Below are positions 55,054 through 63,974 of a stretch of DNA of 64,000 nt, in pieces; positions within the stretch are counted from its first letter, which is position 1, and every line of letters begins with the position of its first letter. Both the position numbers and the translations under genes were made by a program. The stretch is from Vreelandella stevensii S18214 (lineage in GTDB: Bacteria; Pseudomonadota; Gammaproteobacteria; Pseudomonadales; Halomonadaceae): NCBI RefSeq assembly GCF_000275725.1, contig NZ_AJTS01000013.1, positions 25,242 through 89,241 of the forward strand. Reading direction: 5' to 3'. The notes beneath the pieces are model-generated. The model was not told where the DNA came from. It made no database searches and saw nothing but the letters and a program-made list of their open reading frames with translations.

Positions 55054-57027
55054 TTAGTCAGTTCGCCTTGAGCGCACTCGCTTCCCCGCCGTGCTACTGC
55101 GGCTTCCCGTACTTTTCTTGCTGCCCGTCTTGCTGCCGGTACTCTTGCGCCGTGCGTAGCTCTTTTTGCTGGTTCCGCTGCGTTTGGCGGGGCCTGCGGC
55201 TTCGCCCTGAGCGGTTTGCAGGCTGTGGCGCAGTTTGCTGGCATCGCTTTGGCGCAGCAGGGTGTGCAAGTCTTCCAGCAGGGCGTGTTGGAAGGCGTTG
55301 GGGTCGTCCTGGCGTTCGGAGATCGCGCGCAGGCGCTGCTCCCAGAGAGCGGTGCGTTCGGGAGTGCTGACGGCGCTGGGCAGTGCGGCGATGAGGGCGA
55401 CGCCAAGCTGAGTGGCGCGCAGGGCTTTTTGCTGGCGTACCAGGTAGCCGCGCTGCACCAGGGTTTCGATGATGCCTGCTCGGGTGGCCTCGGTGCCCAG
55501 GCCGTCGGTGTCGCGCAGGGTGCGGCGCACTTCCGGGTCGTCCACGTAGCGGCCAATGTTCATCATCGCCTTGATCAGGCTGGCGTCGGTGAAGGGTTCT
55601 GGCGGTCGGGTCTCTTTCTCTTCCACGCCTGCACCGAGGGCCTGACAGGCTTCGCCCTGGGTCAGTGGCGGCAGCGGCGGGGCCTCTTCTCGGGTGGTGA
55701 ACAGCGGCTTCCAGCCGGGGTCGAGAATGCTCTGGCCCCGCGTGCGGAAGGCTTCATCCAACAGGGTGAACTCGGCTTTGACTTCGAAAGTGCGCAGCGG
55801 GCGATAGAACTGTGCCATGACGTTGCGCACGATCAGTCGAAACACATGCCCTTCGGTGGCGGAAAGCTGGCTGAAATCGGCGGGTTTGCCGGTGGGGGCC
55901 AGGGCGTGGTGCGCGCCTACCTGTTTGTCGTTCCAGGCTTTTGAACGCAGGGTAAAGTCAGCCCCGTGGAGCCACCCGCGCAGGGTGTCGTCGTGCTGGC
56001 AGGCGCTGGCCAGGGTTTGTCGGGCCAGCGGCAAATGCTCCTCGGGCAGGTAGCGGCAGTCGGAGCGGGGGTAGGTAATCAGCTTGTGCTGCTCATACAA
56101 CCGCTGGCAAATATCCAGCACCATCTGTGCAGAGAGGCCATGACGACGGGCGGCATCTACCTGCAGTGCAGAGAGCGAGTAGGGCAGCGGCGGGGCCTGG
56201 CGCTTCTCCTGCTGGTCTAATGTGGTGAGCGTGCCGCGGGCGCCGGGCAGTTGAGCGGCCAGGGCATCGGCGGGGCTGCGGTCAATCAAGCGCCCTTGTT
56301 CATCCAGCGGCTGGTGCTCTTTGGGTGCCCACCAGGCGCGCAGCTGGCCCTGGGCCACCTGAAGGTCCACCCACAGCGGGTAAAAGGGGTGGGGCACAAA
56401 ATCACGAATGGCGTTGTCGCGCCGCACGATGAGCCCGAGTACCGGGGTTTGCACACGGCCCACGGAAAGCACGCCGTCGTGGCCTGCCTGGCGGCCGGTA
56501 AGGGTCCAGGCACGGGTCAGGTTGATGCCGTACAGCCAGTCGGCGCGAGCGCGTGCCTGGGCCGCTTCGAACAGCGGCTGGAACTCGCTGTTCGGCCGCA
56601 GGCTGGCCAGGGCGCGGCTGACGGCGGGTCGGTTGAGGTCACTGACCAGCAGTCGCTGTACCGGGCCACGGTATTTCAGGTGCTCGATCACTTCCTGTAC
56701 CAGCAGTTGGCCTTCGCGGTCCGGGTCGCCCGCGTGCACCACGCTGGTGGCTTGCTTGATCAGTTTGCGAATCACCGCCAGCTGGCCACGTGCCTTGGGG
56801 CGCGGGGCCAGCTGCCACTGCCGGGGCACGATGGGCAGCCTGTCCAACCGCCACTGTTTGTCGGCCGGGTCGTAGGCTTCCGGTGGGGCTTGCTCCAGCA
56901 GGTGGCCCAGGCACCAGGTCACGATGGTATCGCCGCATACAATCGCGCCATCCTGGCGTTGGCCGCCGGGCAGGGCATCGGCAATGGCCCGCGCCAGGCT
57001 GGGTTTCTCGGCGATAATCAAGCGCAT
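55054..57027 (-). CDS. topB: DNA topoisomerase III
   Basis: A 657-residue type IA topoisomerase. The TOPRIM domain begins RLIIAEKPSLARAIADAL with the acidic motif HAGDPDREGQLL, and the active-site Tyr is in KLITYPRSDCRYLPEEH. TopB-type signatures are SVGRVQTPVLGLIV and RDTDGLGTEATRAGII. A Lys/Ser/Arg-rich tail (about 60 residues) replaces the zinc fingers, as in TopB. It decatenates DNA. The ATG at 57027 gives MRLIIAEKPSL; an upstream frame has no homology. Confidence 0.94.
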   Translation of the reverse strand: MRLIIAEKPSLARAIADALPGGQRQDGAIVCGDTIVTWCLGHLLEQAPPEAYDPADKQWRLDRLPIVPRQWQLAPRPKARGQLAVIRKLIKQATSVVHAGDPDREGQLLVQEVIEHLKYRGPVQRLLVSDLNRPAVSRALASLRPNSEFQPLFEAAQARARADWLYGINLTRAWTLTGRQAGHDGVLSVGRVQTPVLGLIVRRDNAIRDFVPHPFYPLWVDLQVAQGQLRAWWAPKEHQPLDEQGRLIDRSPADALAAQLPGARGTLTTLDQQEKRQAPPLPYSLSALQVDAARRHGLSAQMVLDICQRLYEQHKLITYPRSDCRYLPEEHLPLARQTLASACQHDDTLRGWLHGADFTLRSKAWNDKQVGAHHALAPTGKPADFSQLSATEGHVFRLIVRNVMAQFYRPLRTFEVKAEFTLLDEAFRTRGQSILDPGWKPLFTTREEAPPLPPLTQGEACQALGAGVEEKETRPPEPFTDASLIKAMMNIGRYVDDPEVRRTLRDTDGLGTEATRAGIIETLVQRGYLVRQQKALRATQLGVALIAALPSAVSTPERTALWEQRLRAISERQDDPNAFQHALLEDLHTLLRQSDASKLRHSLQTAQGEAAGPAKRSGTSKKSYARRKSTGSKTGSKKSTGSRSSTAGKRVRSRRTD

Positions 57028-57161
57028 GGGGTGTGATCCTGGAGGCAGTGAAGAACGAAAGGGCATGGTAGCAGAAGTGGCCAACGGGTTAGAGTTCTGA
57101 TACATGAAAATGTATACAGGTGTCGTGGACATGCGGTAAAGCATCCGAAAAGGCGATCTCC

Positions 57162-58409
57162 ATGCGCGAACGCGGCAGAACACGACGTTTACTAGGGCTG
57201 GGTGCCCGCACCGGCGGTGCCCTGCTGAAGACTCGGCTGGGCGGCCAGGCAGATTGGCAGGCACTGGGCGAAGCGCTGTTCGAGGGGCTTTCCGAGTTGA
57301 AAGGCCCGGCCATGAAGCTGGCGCAGATCATGTCGCAGTGGGACGATTTGCTGCCACCAGAGCTGGCCAACGAGCTGGCGCGCCTACAGCGTCAGGCAGA
57401 GCCGATGCCCTGGCCCAAAATCCGCGAGGCGTTGGTATTGCAATACGGCGATATCGACAAGCACTTTCAAAGCATTGAAGAGCGTCCGTTCGCCAGCGCC
57501 TCCATGGGCCAGGTGCACAAGGCCGTGACCCATGACGGTGAAACCGTGGTCCTCAAAGTGCAGTACCCCGGGCTTGCAGAGGTGCTGGAAAGCGACCTCA
57601 AGCAGGTCAAGCGGATCATGGGGCTGGGCCGCTGGTTCAAGGTGCCCCAGGCACGGCTGGATGCGCTGTTCGAGGAGTTGGCGGCGGGGCTGCGCGACGA
57701 ACTGGATTACCATGCCGAGGCCCAAGCGCTGGCGCGCTATCGCGAGCGCTACCTGAGCAACCCGGCGCTGGTGATTCCCGAGCCGCTGTTCGAGCTTTCC
57801 GGGCAGCATGTGCTGGCCATGCGCTATGTGGGCGGAACGCCGCTGCGTGAGCTGGAGAGCGCCGACGATGCCACTCGCCAGCAGGTGGCCGTTGCGCTGG
57901 CCGACTGGATCACCGAAGAGCTGTTCACCTACCGCGAGCTGCATGCCGACCCCCACGCAGGCAACTTTGCCTGCGACGAGCAGGGCAGGCTGGTGATTTA
58001 TGATCTGGGCGCCGTGATCCCGGTGCCGGAAGCGCGCCTGAAAGCCATGATGCAGCTTCTGGATGCCACCCTGGCACAGGACCCCATGGCCATGGACGAT
58101 GCGCTAATGAAGATGGGCGGACGCCAGGGTCAGGGCGCTCCGCTGGCGCTCTATAAAGAGTCGGCAGAGTGCATCACGCCGCTGTTTGCGCCCGGCCAGC
58201 AGGACTTCAGCGATGTGCGTGTACACCGCCGACTGCGTGAGCTGACGCCCAAGGTATGGGCAGCCATGGACCGGCTGCAGCCGCCAGCGGATACGCTGCT
58301 GCTTTCCCGAGCCCTGAACGGCCATTACTGGAATCTGGTAAGGCTGAGGGCGCGCCTCGACATGCACGAGCGCACGCAGCCGCTGTTGGCCTGGGCGCGC
58401 ACCCCCTGA
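57162..58409 (+). CDS. ABC1/AarF/UbiB-like atypical kinase
   Basis: A 415-residue ABC1 family protein. The KxGQ-type N-terminal motif appears as GPAMKLAQIMSQWDDLLPPE near residue 59. The atypical A-rich loop is PFASASMGQVHKA (ASxGQV), the catalytic segments are VVLKVQYPG, LHADPHAGNF and IYDLGAV. Family members support ubiquinone synthesis or lipid handling, but this is shorter than UbiB and has no C-terminal membrane helices, so a general soluble ABC1 ATPase is most likely. An alternative GTG start lies at 57120. Confidence 0.86.
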   Translation: MRERGRTRRLLGLGARTGGALLKTRLGGQADWQALGEALFEGLSELKGPAMKLAQIMSQWDDLLPPELANELARLQRQAEPMPWPKIREALVLQYGDIDKHFQSIEERPFASASMGQVHKAVTHDGETVVLKVQYPGLAEVLESDLKQVKRIMGLGRWFKVPQARLDALFEELAAGLRDELDYHAEAQALARYRERYLSNPALVIPEPLFELSGQHVLAMRYVGGTPLRELESADDATRQQVAVALADWITEELFTYRELHADPHAGNFACDEQGRLVIYDLGAVIPVPEARLKAMMQLLDATLAQDPMAMDDALMKMGGRQGQGAPLALYKESAECITPLFAPGQQDFSDVRVHRRLRELTPKVWAAMDRLQPPADTLLLSRALNGHYWNLVRLRARLDMHERTQPLLAWARTP

Positions 58410-58508
58410 TGAGGCCTTCTCCCTGAGCGATTGTCGCTGCGGCAGCGTGGTTAGCCATGCTAGACTACGGCGCTTTGAAAACGCGTATTGAAGACAGTGG
58501 AGACGGCA

Positions 58509-60329
58509 ATGCTGGCGGTATGGGTCGATCAACTGCTGGGGTTTGCCTCTGGGGCACTCTCGGCAATCAGGCGGCAGGAGCACTACCCGGATTTCATGAC
58601 CTGGGTGCGTGCCGAAGGTGCTGCATCCTTTAACGATAACGTGGCCACCGCGCAGGCGCTGGCGCCCATTTTATGGTCGCAGACACCGCTGGAGCGACTG
58701 AACTTCGCCAGTGAGCCGCTGGCCACCCCCGGGCGCAACGAGCCCTGCTGGTGCGATTCGGGCCGCAAATACAAGCAGTGCTGCTACCGCGTCAACTTCC
58801 CCACCGACATTCCCGAGCAGATGATGTGGATGCTCTCGCTGCGCGAGTGGAAAGGTGCCACCCTCAAGGCTGCTCTGGAGAGCCAGCAGGCACCGCCCCA
58901 GGCGCTGCTGGAAGCCGGGCTGATCGCGGCAGAAAGTGGCCAGACCGGCCGCGCCATGCAGATACTGGAGTCGTTGTTCGATGGCAGCGACTGGTCGCGG
59001 CTGCCCGAGCAGGCCGAACCCGCCTTCGAAATTTTGCTCGATATCTACCAGGAGCGCGGGTTCACCCGTAAACGCGCCGACCTGCTGGACGAGGTGATGG
59101 AGCGAGGGCCGCTGTTCTTGCGCGGCGTGGCCCTCGAACGACTGTGCCTGATGCACCTGGATAACGACGATCTCGACAGCGCTCGTGGGGCCTTTGTCAA
59201 AGCCCAGCAGGCACTGCCCGACTCGCCGACGCTGGCTTATATCGAAGCCATGCTGCTACTTCACGAAGGCCATGAGCAGGAGGCCAAGGAGCGAGCCAAC
59301 TTCTGGTATCGCCGCCTGGCGCGCCAGGGCGGGCTCGATGACGAGCAGCTCGATTTTCTTGCCGCCCTGGCCGAGAACCCCGGGGCCACGCTGGCCGACC
59401 AGCTGCTGAGCGCCGAAGAGGATATGGCGACGCCGCTGGTGGCCCTGCAGGCGCTGCTGGCTGCGCTGCCCACTGCGCCGCTGTTGACCATTACCCGCGA
59501 CGACGAGCGGGGCCGCTTGCTGTATACCACCACCGCCCGTGAAGAGACGCTGTTTGCCGCTTGGCACGAGCAGTTCCAGGTGCTGGTGGACGAAGAGGTG
59601 GCGCTGGGTTTTCGGGACGACCCTTGGGTCAACGCCATCGACTGGATGTCCGAGCTGTGTGCCCACCCCGAGTGGTTGGATGCCCCCCAGGTCGTGCAGG
59701 ATTTGACGCTGGCGCTGACCAGCCGCTTTGGCAGCCTGCCGTGGATGGCGCCCAGCCTGCTGGAGCCTCTGGCGCTGCGCCTCTCGCGCTGGCTGGAGCA
59801 GGCTCGGGCCGCTGGTGAAGGTAGCCTGTGCTGGGACGATGCCGATAATGCCATGCTGCTGCGTACCGGCCTGGCGCTGGTGGTGGGCATGGAGCGGGGC
59901 GCCCGGCAGCACTCTCGGGAGCTGGCCGAAGAGCTGCTGGCCATCGACCAGGAAGATAGCCTGGGGCTACGTGAATTGGTGCTGGACCAGTTGCTGCGCG
60001 ATGACCGCAACGAGGAGGCCCTGGCGTTGACCAACGAGCCGCAAAAGGACGACGGCTCGCTGGTGCTGGGACTGTTGATGGGACGCACACTGGCGCTTTA
60101 TCGCCTGGGCCAACAGGAAGCCGCAGAAGCGGCGCTGGCCGATGTGATGGCCCACAGCCGCTATGCGCTGGAATTGATCTGCGCGGAAAACCCGCGCCCC
60201 TCCATGCCCCATCCGGATGGCCAGGTAGACCCAGGCTCCCGTGCGGAAGCCTGGCAGTACCGCACCCTGATGCGTGACCAGTGGCGCACCACGCCAGGCG
60301 CACTGGCCTGGCTGGAGCGCCACCGCTAG
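58509..60329 (+). CDS. SEC-C motif protein with TPR-like repeats
   Basis: A 606-residue cytoplasmic protein. A SEC-C zinc motif near residue 77 (GRNEPCWCDSGRKYKQCCY) is followed by helical repeats such as EAGLIAAESGQTGRAMQILESLFD and QALPDSPTLAYIEAMLLLHEGHEQEA. SEC-C binds zinc and occurs in SecA and in many uncharacterised proteins. No enzyme domain is seen, so a scaffold or chaperone-like role is plausible but unproven. It ends 4 bases into the convergent ampG gene. Confidence 0.75.
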   Translation: MLAVWVDQLLGFASGALSAIRRQEHYPDFMTWVRAEGAASFNDNVATAQALAPILWSQTPLERLNFASEPLATPGRNEPCWCDSGRKYKQCCYRVNFPTDIPEQMMWMLSLREWKGATLKAALESQQAPPQALLEAGLIAAESGQTGRAMQILESLFDGSDWSRLPEQAEPAFEILLDIYQERGFTRKRADLLDEVMERGPLFLRGVALERLCLMHLDNDDLDSARGAFVKAQQALPDSPTLAYIEAMLLLHEGHEQEAKERANFWYRRLARQGGLDDEQLDFLAALAENPGATLADQLLSAEEDMATPLVALQALLAALPTAPLLTITRDDERGRLLYTTTAREETLFAAWHEQFQVLVDEEVALGFRDDPWVNAIDWMSELCAHPEWLDAPQVVQDLTLALTSRFGSLPWMAPSLLEPLALRLSRWLEQARAAGEGSLCWDDADNAMLLRTGLALVVGMERGARQHSRELAEELLAIDQEDSLGLRELVLDQLLRDDRNEEALALTNEPQKDDGSLVLGLLMGRTLALYRLGQQEAAEAALADVMAHSRYALELICAENPRPSMPHPDGQVDPGSRAEAWQYRTLMRDQWRTTPGALAWLERHR

Positions 60330-61693
60330 CGGGAAGCGATATTGGGCGTGGGCACCAGCTGCTTGTCGCGGCTGATCCAGATGGCCAGCAGGATGGCGGG
60401 CAGGCCCAGCAGGGTGGCGACCACGAAGAAGGTGGCGTAGCCCTGCGCCGTGACCACCAGGCCGCCAAAGCCGCTCAGGAATTTGCCTGGCAGCGTCATC
60501 AAGGATGAGAACAGCGCATACTGGGTGGCGGTATAGGCCCGTGAGGTGAGGCTGGAAAGAAACGCAATGAACACTGCGCTGGCCAGGCCATTGGCCAGGT
60601 TGTCACCAATAATGGTGATGACCAGCATCGGCACCTGGTTACCGATCAACGCCAGCACGGCAAACAGCAGGTTGGTCAGCGTGGCGGCCGCCGCGCCGAG
60701 AATCAGCACTGGGCCAATGCCGTAGCGGGCCACCAGTAACCCTCCCAGCAAACCACCGGTAATGCTCATGGCGATGCCGAAAATGTTGGTGACGCTGGCG
60801 ATGGTGCCCAGTGAGAACCCAAGGTCGATGTACAGCGGGTTGGCCATGGAGCCCATGGCTAAATCACTGATGCGAAACACGCCGATAAATACCAGAATAC
60901 CGAGTGCCTTCACCCCGTAGCGGCGAAAGAAATCGGTGAATGGGCAGACAATGGCCCCAATCGCCCAGGCGGTGATGCGCCGGAATACCTTGGGTTGACC
61001 GCGGCTGGCGCGGAGGAAGGCGCGCACCCTGGGCTCATGGATCAACTGCACGCTCAGCGACGCGCGCTGGGGCTCGGGGCGAATCAATACCGTCAGCACC
61101 CCGATACCCACCAGCGCCGCCATGCTCAGGTAGGCGGCGCTCCAGGAAAAGGCCGACGCCACGTAAAGCGCGCCAGCCCCCGCCGCGATGAGTCCCCCGC
61201 GATAGCCAATGATATAGGTCGACGCCATGGCCGCCTGAAGGTCGTCGTTGGCCGATTCGATCCGGTAGGCATCGATGGCGATGTCCTGGGTGGCCGAGCC
61301 AAACGCTACCAGCAGCGCAAAGGCCGCGACCCAACCCAGATTGTTTACTGGGTCGAGCCCGGCCAGCCCCACCAGCCCTGCGGCAATCATCCCCTGTGCC
61401 AGCAGCATCCAGCCTCTACGCTGCCCGAAGGTGCGGGTCAATAGCGGCAGGGCCAGCCGGTCGACCACCGGCGCCCAGAAGAACTTGATGGAGTAGAGCA
61501 TGCCGATCCAGGCGAAGAAGCCAATGGCGGCGACTTCCACGCCATCGCTGCGTAGCCACGCCGAGAGGGTCGAAAATACCAGCAAAAAGGGCAGGCCAGC
61601 GGAAAAACCAAGAAACAGCATGGTGATGACCGGCGCCTTGAGATAAATGGCAAGTGCCGCCAGCCAGCTACGCTGGGGGGTAGGGGTGGGCAT
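60326..61693 (-). CDS. ampG: AmpG-like muropeptide permease (MFS)
   Basis: A 455-residue MFS transporter with 12 or more helices. AmpG-type segments include FLGFSAGLPFLLVFSTLSAWLR, WAPVVDRLALPLLTRTFGQRRGW, FGSATQDIAIDAYRIES and ATQYALFSSLMTLPGKFLSGFGG. It imports anhydromuropeptides for peptidoglycan recycling and indirectly affects ampC-type beta-lactamase control in other bacteria. The ATG at 61693 is chosen. Upstream and divergent is slyD. Confidence 0.9.
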   Translation of the reverse strand: MPTPTPQRSWLAALAIYLKAPVITMLFLGFSAGLPFLLVFSTLSAWLRSDGVEVAAIGFFAWIGMLYSIKFFWAPVVDRLALPLLTRTFGQRRGWMLLAQGMIAAGLVGLAGLDPVNNLGWVAAFALLVAFGSATQDIAIDAYRIESANDDLQAAMASTYIIGYRGGLIAAGAGALYVASAFSWSAAYLSMAALVGIGVLTVLIRPEPQRASLSVQLIHEPRVRAFLRASRGQPKVFRRITAWAIGAIVCPFTDFFRRYGVKALGILVFIGVFRISDLAMGSMANPLYIDLGFSLGTIASVTNIFGIAMSITGGLLGGLLVARYGIGPVLILGAAAATLTNLLFAVLALIGNQVPMLVITIIGDNLANGLASAVFIAFLSSLTSRAYTATQYALFSSLMTLPGKFLSGFGGLVVTAQGYATFFVVATLLGLPAILLAIWISRDKQLVPTPNIASR

Positions 61694-61806
61694 GGGGTGT
61701 TTCGCTCCAAAAGAAAACCAGGCCGCAAGGCCCGCTAAAAACCGGTCGGTGGTAAACTGGGCCCGACATCCTATCAAGCCGACAGCTTACCGGAGAGGAG
61801 TTTTCC

Positions 61807-62325
61807 ATGTCGATTACCGCCCATCAGGTCGTCACTTTGCATTATGTCCTCAGCGACGTGCTCAGCGATGGCAGTACCCGTGTGCTGGACGACTCCCGCG
61901 CGCGTGAACAGCCCCTGGAGTACCTGCATGGCCACGATAATATTCTGCCTGGCCTGGAGCGTGACCTGGAAGGGCGCTCTGCTGGCGATGAGCTGCGGGT
62001 CACCTTGACCCCGGCAGACGCTTATGGCGTTCGCAATGAAGCGCTGGTGCAAGAGGTGAGCCGAGCATCGTTTGGCAGCGCGGAGCTTGCACCGGGCAGC
62101 CGTTTTCAAACCGAAGGCGAGGCCGGTCCGCAGATCGTCACCGTACTGAGTGTCGAGGGCGATAGCGTGACCGTGGATACCAATCACCCGCTGGCCGGAC
62201 ACACGCTGCGCTACCACGTGACGCTGCTGGACGTGCGCGAGGCGACCCGCGCCGAATTGGCCAAAGGCCATCCGCTGCCGCCGGGTACCGAGCACAGCAA
62301 AGTCGAAGACCGCAAAGTGCTGTGA
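61807..62325 (+). CDS. slyD: FKBP-type peptidyl-prolyl isomerase, SlyD-like
   Basis: A 172-residue FKBP. Its landmarks are VVTLHYVLSDVLSDGSTRVLDDSR, PLEYLHGHDNILPGLERDLEGRSAGDELRV, an insert-in-flap domain and the C-terminal VTVDTNHPLAGHTLRYHVTLLDVREA. It accelerates proline isomerisation and acts as a chaperone. The His/Cys-rich metal-binding tail of E. coli SlyD is absent. Its stop codon touches the end of an IS605-type element, so the tail may have been altered by insertion. Confidence 0.9.
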   Translation: MSITAHQVVTLHYVLSDVLSDGSTRVLDDSRAREQPLEYLHGHDNILPGLERDLEGRSAGDELRVTLTPADAYGVRNEALVQEVSRASFGSAELAPGSRFQTEGEAGPQIVTVLSVEGDSVTVDTNHPLAGHTLRYHVTLLDVREATRAELAKGHPLPPGTEHSKVEDRKVL

Positions 62326-62330
62326 CTGCT

Positions 62331-62350
62331 CCCCGCCCTGACGGGCGAGG
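62331..62350 (-). ncRNA. Right-end hairpin of the TnpB element (omega-RNA 3' scaffold)
   Basis: On the minus strand this reads CCTCGCCCGTCAGGGCGGGG, a stem of 8 pairs with a 4-base loop, beginning 12 bases after the tnpB stop. In TnpB elements the omega-RNA spans the 3' end of tnpB and this hairpin, and the guide is the adjacent flank. Here that would be AGCACTTTGCGGTCTTCGAC, the antisense of the slyD end. Confidence 0.6.
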
Positions 62351-62361
62351 CTTCCCACGTC

Positions 62362-63534
62362 TTAGGCCGCTGCCGGTGCGTGACCGGGCTTACACAGGCC
62401 TCGATGGGCAGAGACCGACAGTCCTTCGGCCTTTAACGTTAAAATGCCTTGCTGGCGAATGTTGATCGCGGCGTTTATGTCGCGGTCGATGCCTTGCGTG
62501 CCGCAGCCGGGGCAATCCCAAGTGCGAACCGTTAGCGGCATTTGTTCGACCTTGTGGCCGCAGCCTGCACAGGTTTTGGTGCTGGCAAACCACTGGTCGA
62601 TTTTGACCAGATGCTTGCCTTGCTGCTTGGCTTTGTAGTCCAGTTTTTGGATCAGGCTGTGCCAACTGGCATCGGCAATATGTTTTGCCAGCTTGCGGTT
62701 TTTCAGCAGGTTTTTGACGTTCAAGGTCTCGACCACCACCGCTTGGTTATCGTCAATGAATTGTCGAGACAGTTTATGCTGGAAGTCAGCACGGGCATTG
62801 GCCAGGCGCTCGTGCGCCTTGGCAAGGGTTAGCCGTGCTTTCGCACGGCGCTTGCTGCCCTTCTGGCAGCGGGAAAGCGCTTTTTGTTTGCGCCGCAAAT
62901 TAGCACGCGCCCGCTTCAAGAAACGAGGATTGGCCACTTTGCGGCCAGTCGAGTCGATAGCCAAATGCGTCAAGCCCATATCGACCCCCAGCACGGTGTC
63001 GACGGTTTGCAGCGGTGCGGGCGCCTCTACACCATCATCCACCAGCAGCGCGGCAAAATACTTGCCCGTGGTGGTGCGGGTTAAGGTGATGCTTTTCAGC
63101 GTGCCCGTTATGTCACGGTGAAGTCGGGCTTTAATCGGCGTGAGCTTCGGTATTTTGATCCAGCTCTCACCGACCTTGATGCCGGTACAGTGATAGCTCG
63201 ATTGCTTACCGTGCTTGCGCTTGAATTTGGGGTAGCGGGCTTTTAACTGGGGGTTAAAGAAGTTCTGGAAGGCGCGATCCAAGTTAATGCACGCCTGCTG
63301 CAACGCAATTGAATCGTAGTCTTTCAGCCAGTGGTACTTGCGGGATTTTTTCGCTACCGCCAGTAGCGGCTTGAGGTCTTTCTTAGCCCGGAGCTTGGTG
63401 CCATGCCGCTTGTACTGCGTACTGATGATGTGCAGTGCCTTGTTGTACGCAAACCGCACCGCGCCGAACTGCTGATTTAAGAAATCAGCCTGTTCAGGGG
63501 TCGGGTAGATACGGACTTTAGTGGCTTTCAGCAT
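62362..63534 (-). CDS. tnpB: TnpB RNA-guided endonuclease (OrfB of IS605)
   Basis: A 390-residue TnpB. The N-terminal HTH_OrfB_IS605 region is KATKVRIYPTPEQADFLNQQ. The RuvC-like sites are Asp in GVDMGLTHLA, Glu in VVVETLNVKNL and Asp in DRDINAAINI. The zinc ribbon has CAGCGHK..CPGCG. TnpB is an RNA-guided nuclease related to the ancestor of Cas12 and maintains the element by cutting emptied sites. All catalytic residues are kept and length is normal. The ATG at 63534 gives MLKATKVRIYP. Confidence 0.92.
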   Translation of the reverse strand: MLKATKVRIYPTPEQADFLNQQFGAVRFAYNKALHIISTQYKRHGTKLRAKKDLKPLLAVAKKSRKYHWLKDYDSIALQQACINLDRAFQNFFNPQLKARYPKFKRKHGKQSSYHCTGIKVGESWIKIPKLTPIKARLHRDITGTLKSITLTRTTTGKYFAALLVDDGVEAPAPLQTVDTVLGVDMGLTHLAIDSTGRKVANPRFLKRARANLRRKQKALSRCQKGSKRRAKARLTLAKAHERLANARADFQHKLSRQFIDDNQAVVVETLNVKNLLKNRKLAKHIADASWHSLIQKLDYKAKQQGKHLVKIDQWFASTKTCAGCGHKVEQMPLTVRTWDCPGCGTQGIDRDINAAINIRQQGILTLKAEGLSVSAHRGLCKPGHAPAAA

Positions 63535-63629
63535 GGCATTGCGGCTTATCAAGCTGTATATATATCCATATTAGCCGGTGAGGGGCGAAAATCAACCCCC
63601 AGCAGCGCTAGCGCGCTGCCCGCTTGTAT

Positions 63630-63650
63630 CCCCGCCCGACTGGGCGAGGG
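63630..63650. repeat. Left-end hairpin of the TnpB element
   Basis: The complement reads CCCTCGCCCAGTCGGGCGGGG, a stem nearly identical to that at the right end. It marks the element end beyond the tnpB start. The sequence 63550-63629 between has an AT-rich promoter-like part (tatatatatccatat). Confidence 0.6.
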
Positions 63651-63795
63651 TTTACGCGGGGTTTTGCTAAAACTGACGTACATCAAGTTCGCGACGCCCC
63701 ATAGTGCGGTGGTTTTCAAAGGTTGACCCAGGTCAGTTTTCCCCTTCTCAAAACAGCTACGATGGCCTCATACATCACGGCGGGAGGGGAACATC

Positions 63796-63921
63796 ATGTA
63801 CTGGGACGATGCAGTCATTTTCGGCTTGGTAACTGTCGCATTGGTGATCGCGTTTATGGTGGGCTGGGTCGGCTTCGTGGTGCGTGATCATCTACGCAAG
63901 GATGAACGCAAGAAGCCTTGA
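63796..63921 (+). CDS. Small single-pass membrane protein
   Basis: A 41-residue frame beginning MYWDDAVIFGL, with one hydrophobic helix of about 22 residues (VIFGLVTVALVIAFMVGWVGFVV) and a charged C-terminus (RDHLRKDERKKP), so N-out or N-in with a positive cytoplasmic tail. A strong GGGAGGGG ribosome site lies 8 bases ahead. Family not recognised; it resembles small respiratory-complex or stress subunits only in shape. Confidence 0.6.
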   Translation: MYWDDAVIFGLVTVALVIAFMVGWVGFVVRDHLRKDERKKP

Positions 63922-63954
63922 TCCAGCAGGCTGTAGCAGTCGTCAGGGGAGGGG

Positions 63955-63974
63955 GTTTACATGCAAGTGTAAAC
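63955..63974. promoter_or_regulatory. Operator-like inverted repeat
   Basis: GTTTACA-TGCAAG-TGTAAAC, two perfect 7-bp arms with a 6-base centre, 34 bp after the small membrane protein and near the right edge of the window. It looks like a TetR/LysR-type binding site for a gene beyond the edge. The regulator is unknown. Confidence 0.5.

Larger units (their letters stand above)
62322..63655. mobile_element. IS200/IS605-type element with tnpB only
   Basis: About 1.3 kb containing tnpB and no tnpA. Both ends carry the same hairpin motif in the same orientation: CCTCGCCC-GTCA-GGGCGGGG at the tnpB 3' side (62331-62350) and CCTCGCCCAGTCGGGCGGGG on the other side (about 63630-63650), as expected for subterminal hairpins read by a Y1 transposase. 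The exact limits are estimates. The element abuts slyD. Confidence 0.75.
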
